From: Frankia sp. RB7 | GTDB taxonomy: Bacteria; Pseudomonadota; Alphaproteobacteria; Rhizobiales; Xanthobacteraceae | Length of the DNA: 64,000 bases | Reading direction: 5' to 3' | Assembly (NCBI GenBank): GCA_030403585.1 | Contig: JAUEPE010000007.1 | Location: forward strand, 62,001 to 126,000 | Shown: piece after piece, positions 32,349 to 42,306 of the stretch | Layout of the letters: each line of letters opens with the position of its first letter | Numbering within the stretch: the first letter of the stretch is position 1 | Translations under genes and position numbers: made by a program | The notes under the pieces: model-generated | Databases searched by the model: none | What the model was told of the DNA's origin: nothing | Seen by the model: only the letters and a program-made list of their open reading frames with translations

Positions 32349-33089
32349 ATGATCGTTCGCCAAGCCGCAAACGTCCTGGAGATCATGGAATTCTTCGCGC
32401 AAACGAGGAAGCCGGCGACGCTTGCCGAAATCGCCGATCATTTCGGCTGGCCGCGCTCGTCGACCTTCAATCTGCTCGCGACGCTGTCTGAGAAAGGCTA
32501 TCTCTACGAACCACGGCCGCGCGCCGGCTTCTATCCGACGCCGCGATGGCTGGCGATGGCGCGGATGATCTCCGAGGTCGAGCCGCTGCCGCCGTGGACG
32601 CATACGCTGATCGCCGACCTTTCGGCAGAGACCGACGAGACCGCGTCGATCGTAGCGCCGGCAGGCGTCAGCGCGGTGTTCATCGACGTCGTCGAGTCGC
32701 AGGCCGCGATCCGCTATTTCGCCACCATCGGCCACCGCGTGCCGATCCACGCCACCGCGAGCGGCCGCGCGCTGCTGCTGCAATATTCGCCGGAAGAACG
32801 CGACTCCGTCTATCGCAAGATCGAGTTCAAGCAATACGGCCCGTCGACGCCGATCAGCATCGAGGCAGTCGAGGCCGAGCTGCGCAATTCGATCGAGCGC
32901 GGCTACTGCCAGAGCTTTGCCGACTATAGCCGCGACCTCGCCGGCGCCGCGATCCCGCTGCCGATCGGCGACCGCCGTCTCTCCGTCGTCGTCGCAGGAC
33001 CGGAGTTTCGGATCGGGCCGAAGGTGGCGGAAGTCGCGTCACTGATCGCGCGGACGGTCGACCGGCTAAGGCCGAAGACTGCGGCGTAG
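32349..33089 (+). CDS. IclR family transcriptional regulator
   Basis: 246 residues. N-terminal winged helix: NVLEIMEFFAQTRKPATLAE, then IADHFGWPRSSTFNLLATLS, EKGYL. The C-terminal effector domain follows (IPLPIGDRRLSVVVAGPEFR). Last gene of the CaiB-MaoC-CitE operon, 21 bp after the lyase gene, so it probably controls the divergent promoters at 29640-29746. Its stop lies one base from the stop of the convergent FAH-family gene. Confidence 0.93.
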   Translation: MIVRQAANVLEIMEFFAQTRKPATLAEIADHFGWPRSSTFNLLATLSEKGYLYEPRPRAGFYPTPRWLAMARMISEVEPLPPWTHTLIADLSAETDETASIVAPAGVSAVFIDVVESQAAIRYFATIGHRVPIHATASGRALLLQYSPEERDSVYRKIEFKQYGPSTPISIEAVEAELRNSIERGYCQSFADYSRDLAGAAIPLPIGDRRLSVVVAGPEFRIGPKVAEVASLIARTVDRLRPKTAA

Positions 33090-33090
33090 G

Positions 33091-33882
33091 TTATACGATC
33101 TTGATCGACATGTCCGGCAGGCCCTCAAGCTTGCACAACAGCACGTCGCCCTTCACCACCGGTCCGACATTCTCCGGCGTGCCGGAATAGATGATGTCGC
33201 CGGCCTTGAGCTCGAACGCTTCCGAGAGCTTTGCGATCTGCTCGGCCACGCTCCAGATCATCTTGCTGAGATCCGAGCTCTGCTTCACGGTACCGTTGAT
33301 CGCGAGCGAAATCGCGCCCTTCTCGAAATGGCCGGTCTTGCTGGCGGGGTGGATCGGACCGAGCACCGCGGCATGGTCAAAGCTCTTGCCGATTTCCCAC
33401 GGCTTCTTCTCGGCGGCCATGCCGTTCTGCAGATCGCGCCGGGTCATGTCGAGGCCGAGCGCGTAGCCATAGACATGGTCGAGCGCCTTTTCGGCCGGGA
33501 TGTTGGTGCCGCCGGATTTCAGCGCGGCGACCAGCTCCACCTCGTGATGATAGTTCTTGGTCAGCGACGGATAGGGATGATCGGCGACCTCGCCCACTGC
33601 GACATTCTGGATCGCGTCCGTCGGCTTCTGGAAGAAGAACGGCGGCTCGCGGCTCGGATCCGAGCCGCGCTCGATCGCGTGGGCGGCATAGTTGCGGCCG
33701 ATGCAGTAGATGCGGCGAACCTGGAACACACTTGTCTCGCCGACGATCGGGATCGCGACCATCGGTATCGGGAAGATCGGCTTGGGTGCGGCCTGCGCTG
33801 CGGCCGGGGCGATGTCGGCCATGGTGCCTGCCGTCACGGCGGCTGCGGCCGCCAGCAAATCCCGTCGCGTCGTCCTTTTCAT
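33091..33882 (-). CDS. fumarylacetoacetate hydrolase family protein with Tat signal
   Basis: 263 residues from ATG 33882 (GGGAG upstream). The N-terminus MKRTTRRDLLAAAAAVTAGT ends in an APAAAQA cleavage region: a twin-arginine signal, so the folded enzyme is probably exported to the periplasm. The rest is the FAH fold: VRRIYCIGRNYAAHAIERGS, metal ligands in NYHHEVELVAAL and ALGLDMTRRDLQN, then SGTPENVGPVVKGD. FAH-family enzymes cleave C-C bonds in or isomerise diketo acids and are normally cytoplasmic, so export is unusual. A divergent LysR gene lies 134 bp away. Confidence 0.88.
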   Translation of the reverse strand: MKRTTRRDLLAAAAAVTAGTMADIAPAAAQAAPKPIFPIPMVAIPIVGETSVFQVRRIYCIGRNYAAHAIERGSDPSREPPFFFQKPTDAIQNVAVGEVADHPYPSLTKNYHHEVELVAALKSGGTNIPAEKALDHVYGYALGLDMTRRDLQNGMAAEKKPWEIGKSFDHAAVLGPIHPASKTGHFEKGAISLAINGTVKQSSDLSKMIWSVAEQIAKLSEAFELKAGDIIYSGTPENVGPVVKGDVLLCKLEGLPDMSIKIV

Positions 33883-34016
33883 GCTTCGACTCCCTTTCAG
33901 CATCATCTTGGGACGCGACCTGCGCGCCGATCAGGCTGATAGTCGATATTCAGTATGCCAGCAACAGTGAGCCCTAGCATGGAACTTGCATAAATTCTGG
34001 GCGACATGGACGCCGC

Positions 34017-34916
34017 ATGAACCTCATCAGTCTCGACATCCGCATGCTCCGGTCGCTGATCTCGGTGGTCGAGACCGGCAGCATCACCGAGACCGCACGA
34101 CGGCTGGGCCGCACCCAACCGGCGATCACGCTGCAATTGCAGCGGCTGGAAGAGCTGACCGGCAAGCAGCTGTTCGAGCATGGCGGCCGCAGGCTGATAT
34201 TGACCGACGACGGCACCACCGTCCTTACCTATGCGAAATCCATCCTCAGGTTGCACGACGAGCTGATCTCGCAGCTGGCGTCGCAGGAGATCGAGGGCCA
34301 GGTCGTGCTCGGCACGCCCGACCTCTATGCGGCGTTCATGCTGCCGCAGATCCTCAGCGTGTTCAGGAAATCATTTCCGCGCGTGCAGGTCGAGCTCAAT
34401 TGCGCGCTGTCGACGCCGCTGGTCGGCCTCGTCAAGCGCGGCGATGTCGACATCGCGCTCGTCACCCGCATGAACGATTTCACCGGCGGCCAGGTGGTGC
34501 GGCGCGAGCAACTGGTCTGGATGACCGGCGAGCAATCCGCCGCGCATCAGGAGCGGCCGATCCCGCTCGCGCTGCTGCCGCCGGGCAACATCTATCGCGA
34601 CTACGCCATCGATACGCTGGAGCGCGCGAATTTGCGCTGGCGCATCGCCTGCGTCAGCGAGAGCGTCGGCGGCCTGCAAGCCGCGGCCTTTGCCGGCATG
34701 GCCGTCACCGTGCTCGGCCGCAGCGCGCTGGTGCCGGCGATGCGCGAGATCGGACCGAACGAAGGCCTGCCGCCACTGCCGAAGATCGAGTTGCTGCTCT
34801 ACAAATCAAGCGGCGCCACCTCGAAGGCCGCGACCGCGCTGCACGACTATCTCGCGCACTACCTGCGCCTCGACGAAGAGTTGAGCGGCCGCGGCACACC
34901 GATCGAGTTGGGCTAG
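34017..34916 (+). CDS. LysR family transcriptional regulator
   Basis: 299 residues. N-terminal HTH: LDIRMLRSLISVVETGSITE, then TARRLGRTQPAITLQLQRLE, LTGKQLFEHGGRRLILTDDG. The substrate-binding domain covers the rest. It is divergent from the Tat-exported FAH-family gene, the usual arrangement for a LysR regulator and its target. Confidence 0.93.
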   Translation: MNLISLDIRMLRSLISVVETGSITETARRLGRTQPAITLQLQRLEELTGKQLFEHGGRRLILTDDGTTVLTYAKSILRLHDELISQLASQEIEGQVVLGTPDLYAAFMLPQILSVFRKSFPRVQVELNCALSTPLVGLVKRGDVDIALVTRMNDFTGGQVVRREQLVWMTGEQSAAHQERPIPLALLPPGNIYRDYAIDTLERANLRWRIACVSESVGGLQAAAFAGMAVTVLGRSALVPAMREIGPNEGLPPLPKIELLLYKSSGATSKAATALHDYLAHYLRLDEELSGRGTPIELG

Positions 34917-34958
34917 GCCCAAAAGAACCCGAAAACAACCCCATGCACAGTAGAGCAG

Positions 34959-35017
34959 CCTTTGTTTGCAAAGGGGTTTTTCGCGCGCTCCTCTCGGAGC
35001 GCCGCAACGCGGCTTTT
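34959..35017 (+). terminator. predicted rho-independent terminator(s) after lysR
   Basis: CCTTTG-TTTG-CAAAGG followed by GG and TTTTT (34959-34981), then GCGCTCC-TCTC-GGAGCGC (34985-35002) and GCCGC-AAC-GCGGC followed by TTTT (35001-35017). They lie between convergent genes (lysR ends at 34916, the amidase at 35109). Confidence 0.6.
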
Positions 35018-35108
35018 GAGGTCATGCTTCGAGAGATTTGACACGTCGGGCAAAACACCTGCATGATTGCATCATGGGCGCTCCACCCCTCAGCGCTCTC
35101 CCCTCCGA

Positions 35109-36575
35109 TTAACGTAACGCCACCTGTGGCCAGAACTTGGCCCAGGGCTGCGCCTGCTCGAACGCCGCGGCGATACGGAAGATCGTGGGCTCGTCGAGCC
35201 AGGGCGCGACGATCTGAAGTCCGATCGGCATGCCGTCACGATCGAAGCCGCAAGGCAGTGTCGCAGCCGGCAGGCCGGCGAGGTTGATCGGCCAGGTAAA
35301 CGGCGACCAGCCGAGATGCGGATCGACCTGGCGGCCGTCGATCTTGTCGACGCCGATCTGGCCGGCTTCGAATGCGGTCACCGCGACGGTCGGCGTCACC
35401 AGCGCATCGACGCGCTCGAACAATTTCAGGAACGCATTGCGGGCCTGACCGCGCCGATAACTGGCTTCGATATAATCCGTGCCGCTGTAGTGCCGACCGG
35501 CACTGACGACATCGCGATAGTCGGCCTCAGAACTGGCGAGATCGGCTGTGGACTTGGTCGCCACCGCGGCTGCCTGCTCAGTGAAGGCGATCGGCTTCAG
35601 CGTGTGCTCCAGAATTTCGGGATCGAGGCCAGGACCATCCATGGTGACCTGCGCGCCGCAGGAATCGAGAATTGCGATCGCCTTGTTGAATGCCGCGCGC
35701 ACGTCGGGGCTGATCGCGGCGTAACCGAGATCGGCGCTGGCGCCGATACGAAGGCCGTTCAGCGGCGCAGCGTTGGTGTCGAAGCGGCGGGACGGCACGG
35801 GCAGACTTGCGGCGTCGCGCATGTCGTAGCCGGCAATGATCTCCAGCGTGAGCGCAGCGTCAGCGACCGTGCGCGTAATCGGCCCGGTGTGCGCGAGCGA
35901 GGCCCAGGACGGCGGCGAGAAACCGGGCGAGCGCGGCACCAGGCCAAAGGTCGGCTTCAGTCCGAACACGCCGCAGAACGATGACGGCACGCGGATCGAG
36001 CCGACGCCGTCGGTGCCGATCGCGATCGGGCCGCAGCCGGCGGCGACGCCCGCCGCCGCACCACCGCTCGATCCGCCGCTGGTGCGGCCGGGATTCCAGG
36101 GGTTGCGCGTCGTGCCGGTGACCGGGCTGTCGGCCGTCAGCTTGTAGCCGGACTCGCAAGTGGTGGTCTTGCAGGTGATGATGGCGCCGGATGCCTTCAG
36201 CGCCGACACCACGGCGGCATCGGCCTCGGGCACAAAGCTCTTGTTCATCGGTGAACCGGCGTAAGCCGGCACACCCGCGACGAAGACGAGATCCTTGATG
36301 GTCACGGGCACGCCTGCGAGCGGCCCCTTGGCTTCGCCCGCACGCATCTCCCTGGTGACGCGGTCGGCCTCCGCCCTCGCCTGCTCGTACATCGGTGTCA
36401 CCACCGCATTGCAGGCTTCATTCGTGGCTTCGAGCGCGGCAATGGTGTCATCGACGACGTCGCGTGGCGTGAACGCCTTGCGCCGGTAGCCGGCCATGAT
36501 CTCGGTTGCAGAAAGCGCGCCAAGGCCAGTCGGCGCCGGCGGGAACGCCGCTCGGCCAGAACCATCAGTCATCAT
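35109..36575 (-). CDS. amidase signature family enzyme
   Basis: 488 residues. Hydrolyses a C-N amide bond with a Ser-cisSer-Lys triad: Lys94 in VTIKDLVFVAG, the Ser169/Ser170 region in TSGGSSGGAAA and nucleophile Ser193 in GTDGVGSIRVPSSFCGVFGL. Start ATG 36575 (36572 possible). Last gene of a minus-strand operon, 13 bp after the FAD subunit of a molybdenum hydroxylase. That suggests it opens a ring amide or cuts an amide made after hydroxylation of the imported compound. Confidence 0.93.
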   Translation of the reverse strand: MMTDGSGRAAFPPAPTGLGALSATEIMAGYRRKAFTPRDVVDDTIAALEATNEACNAVVTPMYEQARAEADRVTREMRAGEAKGPLAGVPVTIKDLVFVAGVPAYAGSPMNKSFVPEADAAVVSALKASGAIITCKTTTCESGYKLTADSPVTGTTRNPWNPGRTSGGSSGGAAAGVAAGCGPIAIGTDGVGSIRVPSSFCGVFGLKPTFGLVPRSPGFSPPSWASLAHTGPITRTVADAALTLEIIAGYDMRDAASLPVPSRRFDTNAAPLNGLRIGASADLGYAAISPDVRAAFNKAIAILDSCGAQVTMDGPGLDPEILEHTLKPIAFTEQAAAVATKSTADLASSEADYRDVVSAGRHYSGTDYIEASYRRGQARNAFLKLFERVDALVTPTVAVTAFEAGQIGVDKIDGRQVDPHLGWSPFTWPINLAGLPAATLPCGFDRDGMPIGLQIVAPWLDEPTIFRIAAAFEQAQPWAKFWPQVALR

Positions 36576-36588
36576 CAACCCTAAAGAG

Positions 36589-37386
36589 CTAGCTGAGCGC
36601 CGCGTCGACGGCGCGCTTGGCCATCACCGTGACGAGATGCGCACGGTAGTCGGCTTCGGCGTGGATATCGGAGGTGAGACCGTCGTTGTCGATCTTGATC
36701 GCCGCGATTGCGGACGGATCAAAATTCTCCGACAGCGCCGCCTCCATCGGCGGCACGCGGAACACGCCGGGACCCGCGCCGGTTACGGCGACGCGGACAC
36801 CATCGGCGAATTTCGCGACGAACACGCCGACCAGCGCATAACGCGACGCCGGCGCCTTGAACTTTGAGTAACCTGCCTTGAGCGGCACCGGGAAGCGGAT
36901 CGCGGTGATGATCTCGCCCGGTTCGAGCGCAGTCTCGAACAGTCCGAGGAAGAACTTGTCGGCCGCGATCTCGCGCGTGCTGGTGACGATGGTGGCGCCG
37001 AGACCGAGCACACCGGCCGGATAATCCGCCGCGGGATCGTTGTTCGCGACCGAGCCGCCGATGGTGCCGCGGCTGCGCACGGCCGGGTCGCCGATCATCA
37101 AGGCCAGAGCTGCGAGCCCCGGGATTTTCGTCTGCACCAGTTTGGAGGCCGCCACCACCGCATGCGGCGTCATCGCGCCGATGGTGATGGAGGCGCCGTC
37201 GTCGATGATGCCTTTGAGAGACCCGAGCTTGGATAGATCGACCAATGCGACGGGGCTCGCCAACCGCTGCTTTATCGTCGGGATCAGCGTCATGCCGCCG
37301 GCGACGAGCTTGCTGTCCTCGATCGAGGTCAAGAGCTTGGCCGCATCCGGGATCTGGTCGGGCTGGTGATAGGCAAATGGTTTCAT
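36589..37386 (-). CDS. molybdenum hydroxylase FAD-binding (medium) subunit
   Basis: 265 residues from ATG 37386 behind GGAGGA. FAD-binding motifs LVAGGMTLIP (residues 27-36) and TIGGSVANNDPAADYPA identify the CoxM/xanthine-dehydrogenase FAD subunit, which accepts electrons from the 2Fe-2S subunit. It follows the large subunit by 14 bp. Confidence 0.93.
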   Translation of the reverse strand: MKPFAYHQPDQIPDAAKLLTSIEDSKLVAGGMTLIPTIKQRLASPVALVDLSKLGSLKGIIDDGASITIGAMTPHAVVAASKLVQTKIPGLAALALMIGDPAVRSRGTIGGSVANNDPAADYPAGVLGLGATIVTSTREIAADKFFLGLFETALEPGEIITAIRFPVPLKAGYSKFKAPASRYALVGVFVAKFADGVRVAVTGAGPGVFRVPPMEAALSENFDPSAIAAIKIDNDGLTSDIHAEADYRAHLVTVMAKRAVDAALS

Positions 37387-37400
37387 TGTTGATGTCCTCC

Positions 37401-39788
37401 CTATTCCGCGGCGACCGGCAGCGACGCGTTTTGCAGCAGGCGCCAGATCCGGTTCGGCGTCGCCGGCATGTCGACATGGGTGACGCCAAGATGCGCGAGC
37501 GCGTCGACCACCGCGTTGATGACGGCAGCCGGCGAGCCGATGGTGCCGACCTCGCCGCAACCCTTCACACCCATCGGGGTGTGCGTGCAGAGCGTGGAAT
37601 GGGTTTCGACCTTCATCATCGGCATGTGGTCGGCCCGCGGCATGCAGTAATCCATCAGCGAGCCCGACAGCAGTTGGCCCGAGCCTTCGTCATAGACCGC
37701 GTTCTCGAACAGTGCCTGGCCGACGCCCTGTACGATGCCGCCATGCAACTGGCCCTCGACGATCATCGGATTGATCACCGTGCCGACGTCGTCGACTGCC
37801 GTGTAGTTGACCAGCGTCACCGTGCCCGTCTCGGGATCGACCTCGACTTCGGCGATGTGGCAGCCGCCGGGATAGGTGAAGTTGACGGGATCGTAATAAG
37901 CCTGTTCTTCCAGGCCCGGCTCCAGCACTTCGAGCGGATAATTGTGCGGCACGTAAGCGGCGCCCGCGATGTCCTCGAACGACTTGGTGCGGTCCGTACC
38001 TGCGACCGAGAAGTTTCCGGCCTCGAACTGGATATCGACCTCTGCCGCCTCGAGCAGATGCGCCGCGATCTTCTTGCCCTTGGCAATCACCTTGTCGGTT
38101 GCCTTGGACAGCGCAGCACCACCCACAACAAGCGAGCGGGAGCCATAAGTGCCCATGCCGAACTGCACGCGGTCGGTGTCGCCGAACACGATATCGACAT
38201 TCTCAAAGGACACGCCGAGCTTTTCCGAGACGATCTGCGCAAAGGTCGTCTCATGACCCTGGCCGTGATTGTGCGTGCCGATCATGACCGTGACCTGGCC
38301 GGTCGGATGCACACGCACCGTGGCGCTTTCGTAGAGGCCGCCGCGCGCGCCCAGCCGTCCCGCGAAGCGCGATGGCGCAAGACCGCAGGCCTCGACATAG
38401 GTGGAGTAACCGAGCCCGCGGAACTTGCCTTTGCTCGCGGAAGCCGCCTTGCGCACACCAAAGCCCTTCACGTCGGCGGCAACCAGCGCGCCGTCGAGGC
38501 AGCCCATCGGATCGCCGGAATCGTACTGCACCAGCACCGGCGTCTGATACGGATAGGCCTCCTTGGGGATCATGTTGCGGCGGCGGATCTCGACGCGGTC
38601 GATGCCCATCTCGCTGGCTGCGACATCCACGATGCGCTCCAGCACGAAGGTCGCCTCGGGGCGGCCCGCGCCACGATAGGCGTCGACCGGGACGGTGTTG
38701 GTGAAGACGACCTTCACATTGCAGTAGATCGCGGGCGTGGTGTAGACGCCGCCGAGCAGCGGACCATAGAGATTGGTCGGGATGTTCGGCCCGAAGGTCG
38801 AGAGATAGCCGCCCATATTGGCGAGCGTATTGACGCGGAACGCAAGGAACTTTCCGTATTCATCCAGCGCAAGCTCGGCTTCGGTAACGTGATCGCGGCC
38901 GTGACGATCGGAGACGTAGCCTTCCGAGCGGCTTGCGACCCATTTGATCGGCCGCTTCACCCGCTTGGCGGCCCAGGTGATGACGGCTTCCTCGCCGTAG
39001 TGGAACTGCTTGACCCCGAAGCCGCCGCCGACATCGGGGGCAACCACGCGCAGCTTGTGCTGCGGGATGTTCAGCACCAGCGCGCCCATCAGGAAGCGCA
39101 CGACGTGCGGGAACTGGCTGGTGGTCCACAGCGTGAAGCGGTCGGTGCCCGGCTCGAATTCGGCGATCGCCGCGCGCGGCTCCATCGGGTTGCCGATCAG
39201 GCGGTTGTTGACCAGGCTCAGCTTGGCGACATGCGCTGCCTTCCGGAACGCGGTTTCGACCGCGGCCTTGTCGCCGAGCTCCCAGTCGCAGCAGATGTTG
39301 TTCGGCACGTCGTCGAACAATTGCGGCGCGCCGGGCCTGACAGCTTCGAGCACGCCGACCACGGAGGGCAGCACCTCGTAGTCGACCGTCAACAGCTCGG
39401 CCGCAGCGTTGGCCTGCTCCGGCGTCTCGGCGATGACGAAGGCCACCATGTCGCCGACAAAGCGCACCTTGCCCTGCGCCAGCATCGGAAACGGCGGCTC
39501 CTTCATCGGGACGCCCTTGGCGTCCGAGATGCCCCAGCCGCAAGGCAGCGAGCCCAGCTTGTCCGCCGCGACATCCTCGCCGGTCAGCACGGCGACGACG
39601 CCGGGCGCGGCCAGCGCGGCGCTCTTGTCGATACCGCGCAGGATTGCATGGCCATGCAGCGAGCGCACGAACACGCCCGCAGTCATCCCCGGGCGCTTGA
39701 TGTCGGAGACGTAATTGCCGCGTCCGGTGAGGAAGCGCTGGTCTTCCTTCCGCTTCGGTGAGGCGCCGATGCCGATCACATTGCCCAT
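37401..39788 (-). CDS. molybdenum hydroxylase large (MoCo-binding) subunit
   Basis: 795 residues of the xanthine dehydrogenase / CoxL family. The active-site loop reads [12 protein letters not shown] (Ala370-Gly373), without the S-selanylcysteine loop CSFR of true CO dehydrogenase, so this is a form II enzyme with an organic substrate. The base is Glu746 in [31 protein letters not shown] is also typical. Start ATG 39788 has GGGAG seven bases upstream; ATG 39794 overlaps the upstream stop as ATGA and is the alternative. It hydroxylates a carbon next to nitrogen or an aldehyde; the substrate is not evident. Confidence 0.92.
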   Translation of the reverse strand: MGNVIGIGASPKRKEDQRFLTGRGNYVSDIKRPGMTAGVFVRSLHGHAILRGIDKSAALAAPGVVAVLTGEDVAADKLGSLPCGWGISDAKGVPMKEPPFPMLAQGKVRFVGDMVAFVIAETPEQANAAAELLTVDYEVLPSVVGVLEAVRPGAPQLFDDVPNNICCDWELGDKAAVETAFRKAAHVAKLSLVNNRLIGNPMEPRAAIAEFEPGTDRFTLWTTSQFPHVVRFLMGALVLNIPQHKLRVVAPDVGGGFGVKQFHYGEEAVITWAAKRVKRPIKWVASRSEGYVSDRHGRDHVTEAELALDEYGKFLAFRVNTLANMGGYLSTFGPNIPTNLYGPLLGGVYTTPAIYCNVKVVFTNTVPVDAYRGAGRPEATFVLERIVDVAASEMGIDRVEIRRRNMIPKEAYPYQTPVLVQYDSGDPMGCLDGALVAADVKGFGVRKAASASKGKFRGLGYSTYVEACGLAPSRFAGRLGARGGLYESATVRVHPTGQVTVMIGTHNHGQGHETTFAQIVSEKLGVSFENVDIVFGDTDRVQFGMGTYGSRSLVVGGAALSKATDKVIAKGKKIAAHLLEAAEVDIQFEAGNFSVAGTDRTKSFEDIAGAAYVPHNYPLEVLEPGLEEQAYYDPVNFTYPGGCHIAEVEVDPETGTVTLVNYTAVDDVGTVINPMIVEGQLHGGIVQGVGQALFENAVYDEGSGQLLSGSLMDYCMPRADHMPMMKVETHSTLCTHTPMGVKGCGEVGTIGSPAAVINAVVDALAHLGVTHVDMPATPNRIWRLLQNASLPVAAE

Positions 39789-39790
39789 GG

Positions 39791-40282
<492 letters not shown>

Positions 40283-40301
40283 ACTCCTGCGCGACGGGGC
40301 T

Positions 40302-41408
40302 TTAGGCGAGTGGAAGCGCGCTGCCGGTGGCCCATGTGGCCATGACGACATCGCCGACGGTGAAGGGATCTGCGAAAAAGGTCTTTTCGGGCACGTAGGC
40401 GACGAACTCGTCGTCGGGCACGGTGTCGAGCATGACCTTGACGAAATAGCCCTGGTATTCGATCGCGAGCACCCGGCTCGGCAGCGAATTGGTATAGCCG
40501 GGCGGCAAGTCCCTGCCCGGCCGGACCAGCGCGACGTCGTCGCGGCGCACGGCGATATCGACCTTGTCGCCCACGCTGACGGTCGGGCGCGCCTGAAGCG
40601 GCACCTCGATGCCATCCGGCGCGACCTGCGCCAGTGTGAAGCTTGCACCGTTGACCTTTTCGACGCGACCGGAGAGCACGTTCTGGCCACCCATGAACTC
40701 GGCGACGTAACGGTCGTGCGGATGGGCGTAGACGTCGCGCGCGGCACCTGCCTGCTTGATCTTGCCCTGCTCCATCACCACCACGAGATCGGCGAGCGCG
40801 ATCGCCTCGAGCTGGGTGTGGGTGACATGAATGAAGGTGATGCCGAGCTCCTGCTGCATCCGCCGCAGTTCCTGCCGCATCTGGACGCGAAGCTGCTCGT
40901 CGAGCGCGGACAGCGGCTCGTCGAGCAGCAGCACGCGCGGCTCGGTGATCGCGGCGCGCGCCAGCGCCACGCGCTGCTGCTGGCCGCCGGACAACTGCGC
41001 CGGCAGACGGTCGGCGAATTGCGTCAGCCGGACCTTTTCGATCATGGCGTCCGCCGCCCGCAGCCGATCCGTCTTCGACTGGCCTCGCACGCGCAGGGCA
41101 AAGGCGATGTTCTCGCGTACGGTGAGATGAGGAAACAGCGCGTAGGACTGGAACATCATCGCGGTGCGACGCTGGACGGGCGCGAGCCCGACGACGTTCT
41201 GCCCGCCGATGATGATTTCGCCCGCGGTCGGATCTTCATGGCCGGCGATCATGCGCAAAATCGTGGTCTTGCCGCAGCCGGAGGGACCGATGAAGCAGCA
41301 ATAGGCGCCGTCGGCAATCCTGAGGTTGACGCCATCGACCACATTGGTGATGCCGTCAAAGCTCTTGCAGACGCCTGCCAGTTCGATATCGCCGCGATCG
41401 TTCTTCAT
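40302..41408 (-). CDS. ABC transporter ATP-binding protein, polyamine (PotA) type
   Basis: 368 residues from ATG 41408 (TTG 41414 is an alternative). Walker A GPSGCGKTT at 41-49, Q-loop Gln87, signature LSGGQQQR at 139-146, Walker B VLLLDEP at 159-165, then a C-terminal TOBE-like domain of about 120 residues. It energises the two permeases encoded just upstream. In this operon the transporter is joined to catabolic genes (2Fe-2S subunit 19 bp downstream), so polyamine may not be the real substrate. Confidence 0.94.
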   Translation of the reverse strand: MKNDRGDIELAGVCKSFDGITNVVDGVNLRIADGAYCCFIGPSGCGKTTILRMIAGHEDPTAGEIIIGGQNVVGLAPVQRRTAMMFQSYALFPHLTVRENIAFALRVRGQSKTDRLRAADAMIEKVRLTQFADRLPAQLSGGQQQRVALARAAITEPRVLLLDEPLSALDEQLRVQMRQELRRMQQELGITFIHVTHTQLEAIALADLVVVMEQGKIKQAGAARDVYAHPHDRYVAEFMGGQNVLSGRVEKVNGASFTLAQVAPDGIEVPLQARPTVSVGDKVDIAVRRDDVALVRPGRDLPPGYTNSLPSRVLAIEYQGYFVKVMLDTVPDDEFVAYVPEKTFFADPFTVGDVVMATWATGSALPLA

Positions 41409-41415
41409 TCCCAAA

Positions 41416-42306
41416 TCAACCTTTGGCCTGGCTGCCGCGCTTCTTCTGGATCAGCACGATGCTGCCAAGGCTGGCGCCGATAACGATGAAGGAGACGATG
41501 GTGGTCACAGTGCCGAGCGCATAGAGCGAGGGCGAGGTGACGTTCAGTGTCATGCTCCAGATTTCCAATGGAAGCGTGTTCAGCGAGCCGGCCGTCTGCA
41601 GGCTGCGTGCAAACTCGTCATAGGACAGCGTGAACCCGAACAGCGCGACCGCGACGAGACCGGGGGCAAGCACCGGAATCATCACCAGCCGGATCGACTG
41701 CCAGCGGCTGGCGCCGAGATCGTAGGCCGCCTCCTCCCAGACGTGGTCGAAGCGCGACATCACCGCGAACATCACGAGCACGCCGAACGGGAGCGTCCAG
41801 GACAGTTGTGCGCCAAGCGCCGAAGTGTACCAGCTCGCGTTCAGGCCGAGCGCCTGGAACAGCAGGCCGGTGCCGAGGCCAAGCACGAGGCCGGGCGCCA
41901 CCAGGCTGCCGATCATCATGTAGAAGACAAAAGTGTCGCCGCGAAAGCGCTTGCGGAAGCCGAGCCCGGCGAGGAACGAGACCAACACCGTGATGATTGT
42001 GACGATGACCGCGAGCTTGATCGAACGGTCGAACGAGCCCTTGACGTCTCCGGTCCGCACCTGGGTAAAGAGATCGACGAACCAGTGCAGCGAATGCCCT
42101 TTCATCGGGAACACGAGGCCGCCGCGGATATCCTGGAACGACAGGATGTAGATGCAGAACATCGGGCCGTAGAGCGCGATCACGTAGAGCCCGAACAGCG
42201 TGGCCAGCACATAGAACGTCCAGGGCCGGCCGCCCTTGCTCGGCGCGATCGCCTTGGTCGTCGCGGGCGCAGCCGTTTCAGGCATGTCGGCGAGAACCGC
42301 GCTCAT
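41416..42306 (-). CDS. ABC transporter permease (PotC type)
   Basis: 296 residues, six or so membrane helices after a 30-residue cytoplasmic tail. The EAA loop that docks the ATPase is EEAAYDLGASRWQSIRLVMI. Its start overlaps the stop of the other permease (ATGA), and it ends 7 bp before the ATPase gene. Confidence 0.92.
   Translation of the reverse strand: MSAVLADMPETAAPATTKAIAPSKGGRPWTFYVLATLFGLYVIALYGPMFCIYILSFQDIRGGLVFPMKGHSLHWFVDLFTQVRTGDVKGSFDRSIKLAVIVTIITVLVSFLAGLGFRKRFRGDTFVFYMMIGSLVAPGLVLGLGTGLLFQALGLNASWYTSALGAQLSWTLPFGVLVMFAVMSRFDHVWEEAAYDLGASRWQSIRLVMIPVLAPGLVAVALFGFTLSYDEFARSLQTAGSLNTLPLEIWSMTLNVTSPSLYALGTVTTIVSFIVIGASLGSIVLIQKKRGSQAKG

Noticed and set aside
33986..35041. 351-codon open frame overlapping lysR in another frame
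   Set aside because: The overlapping frame with HTH and effector domains is clearly LysR; this one is Arg/His-rich and lacks any domain.
37245..39761. 838-codon open frame opposite the molybdenum hydroxylase large subunit
   Set aside because: Its His/Arg/Asp-rich sequence mirrors the real gene, which carries all family motifs.
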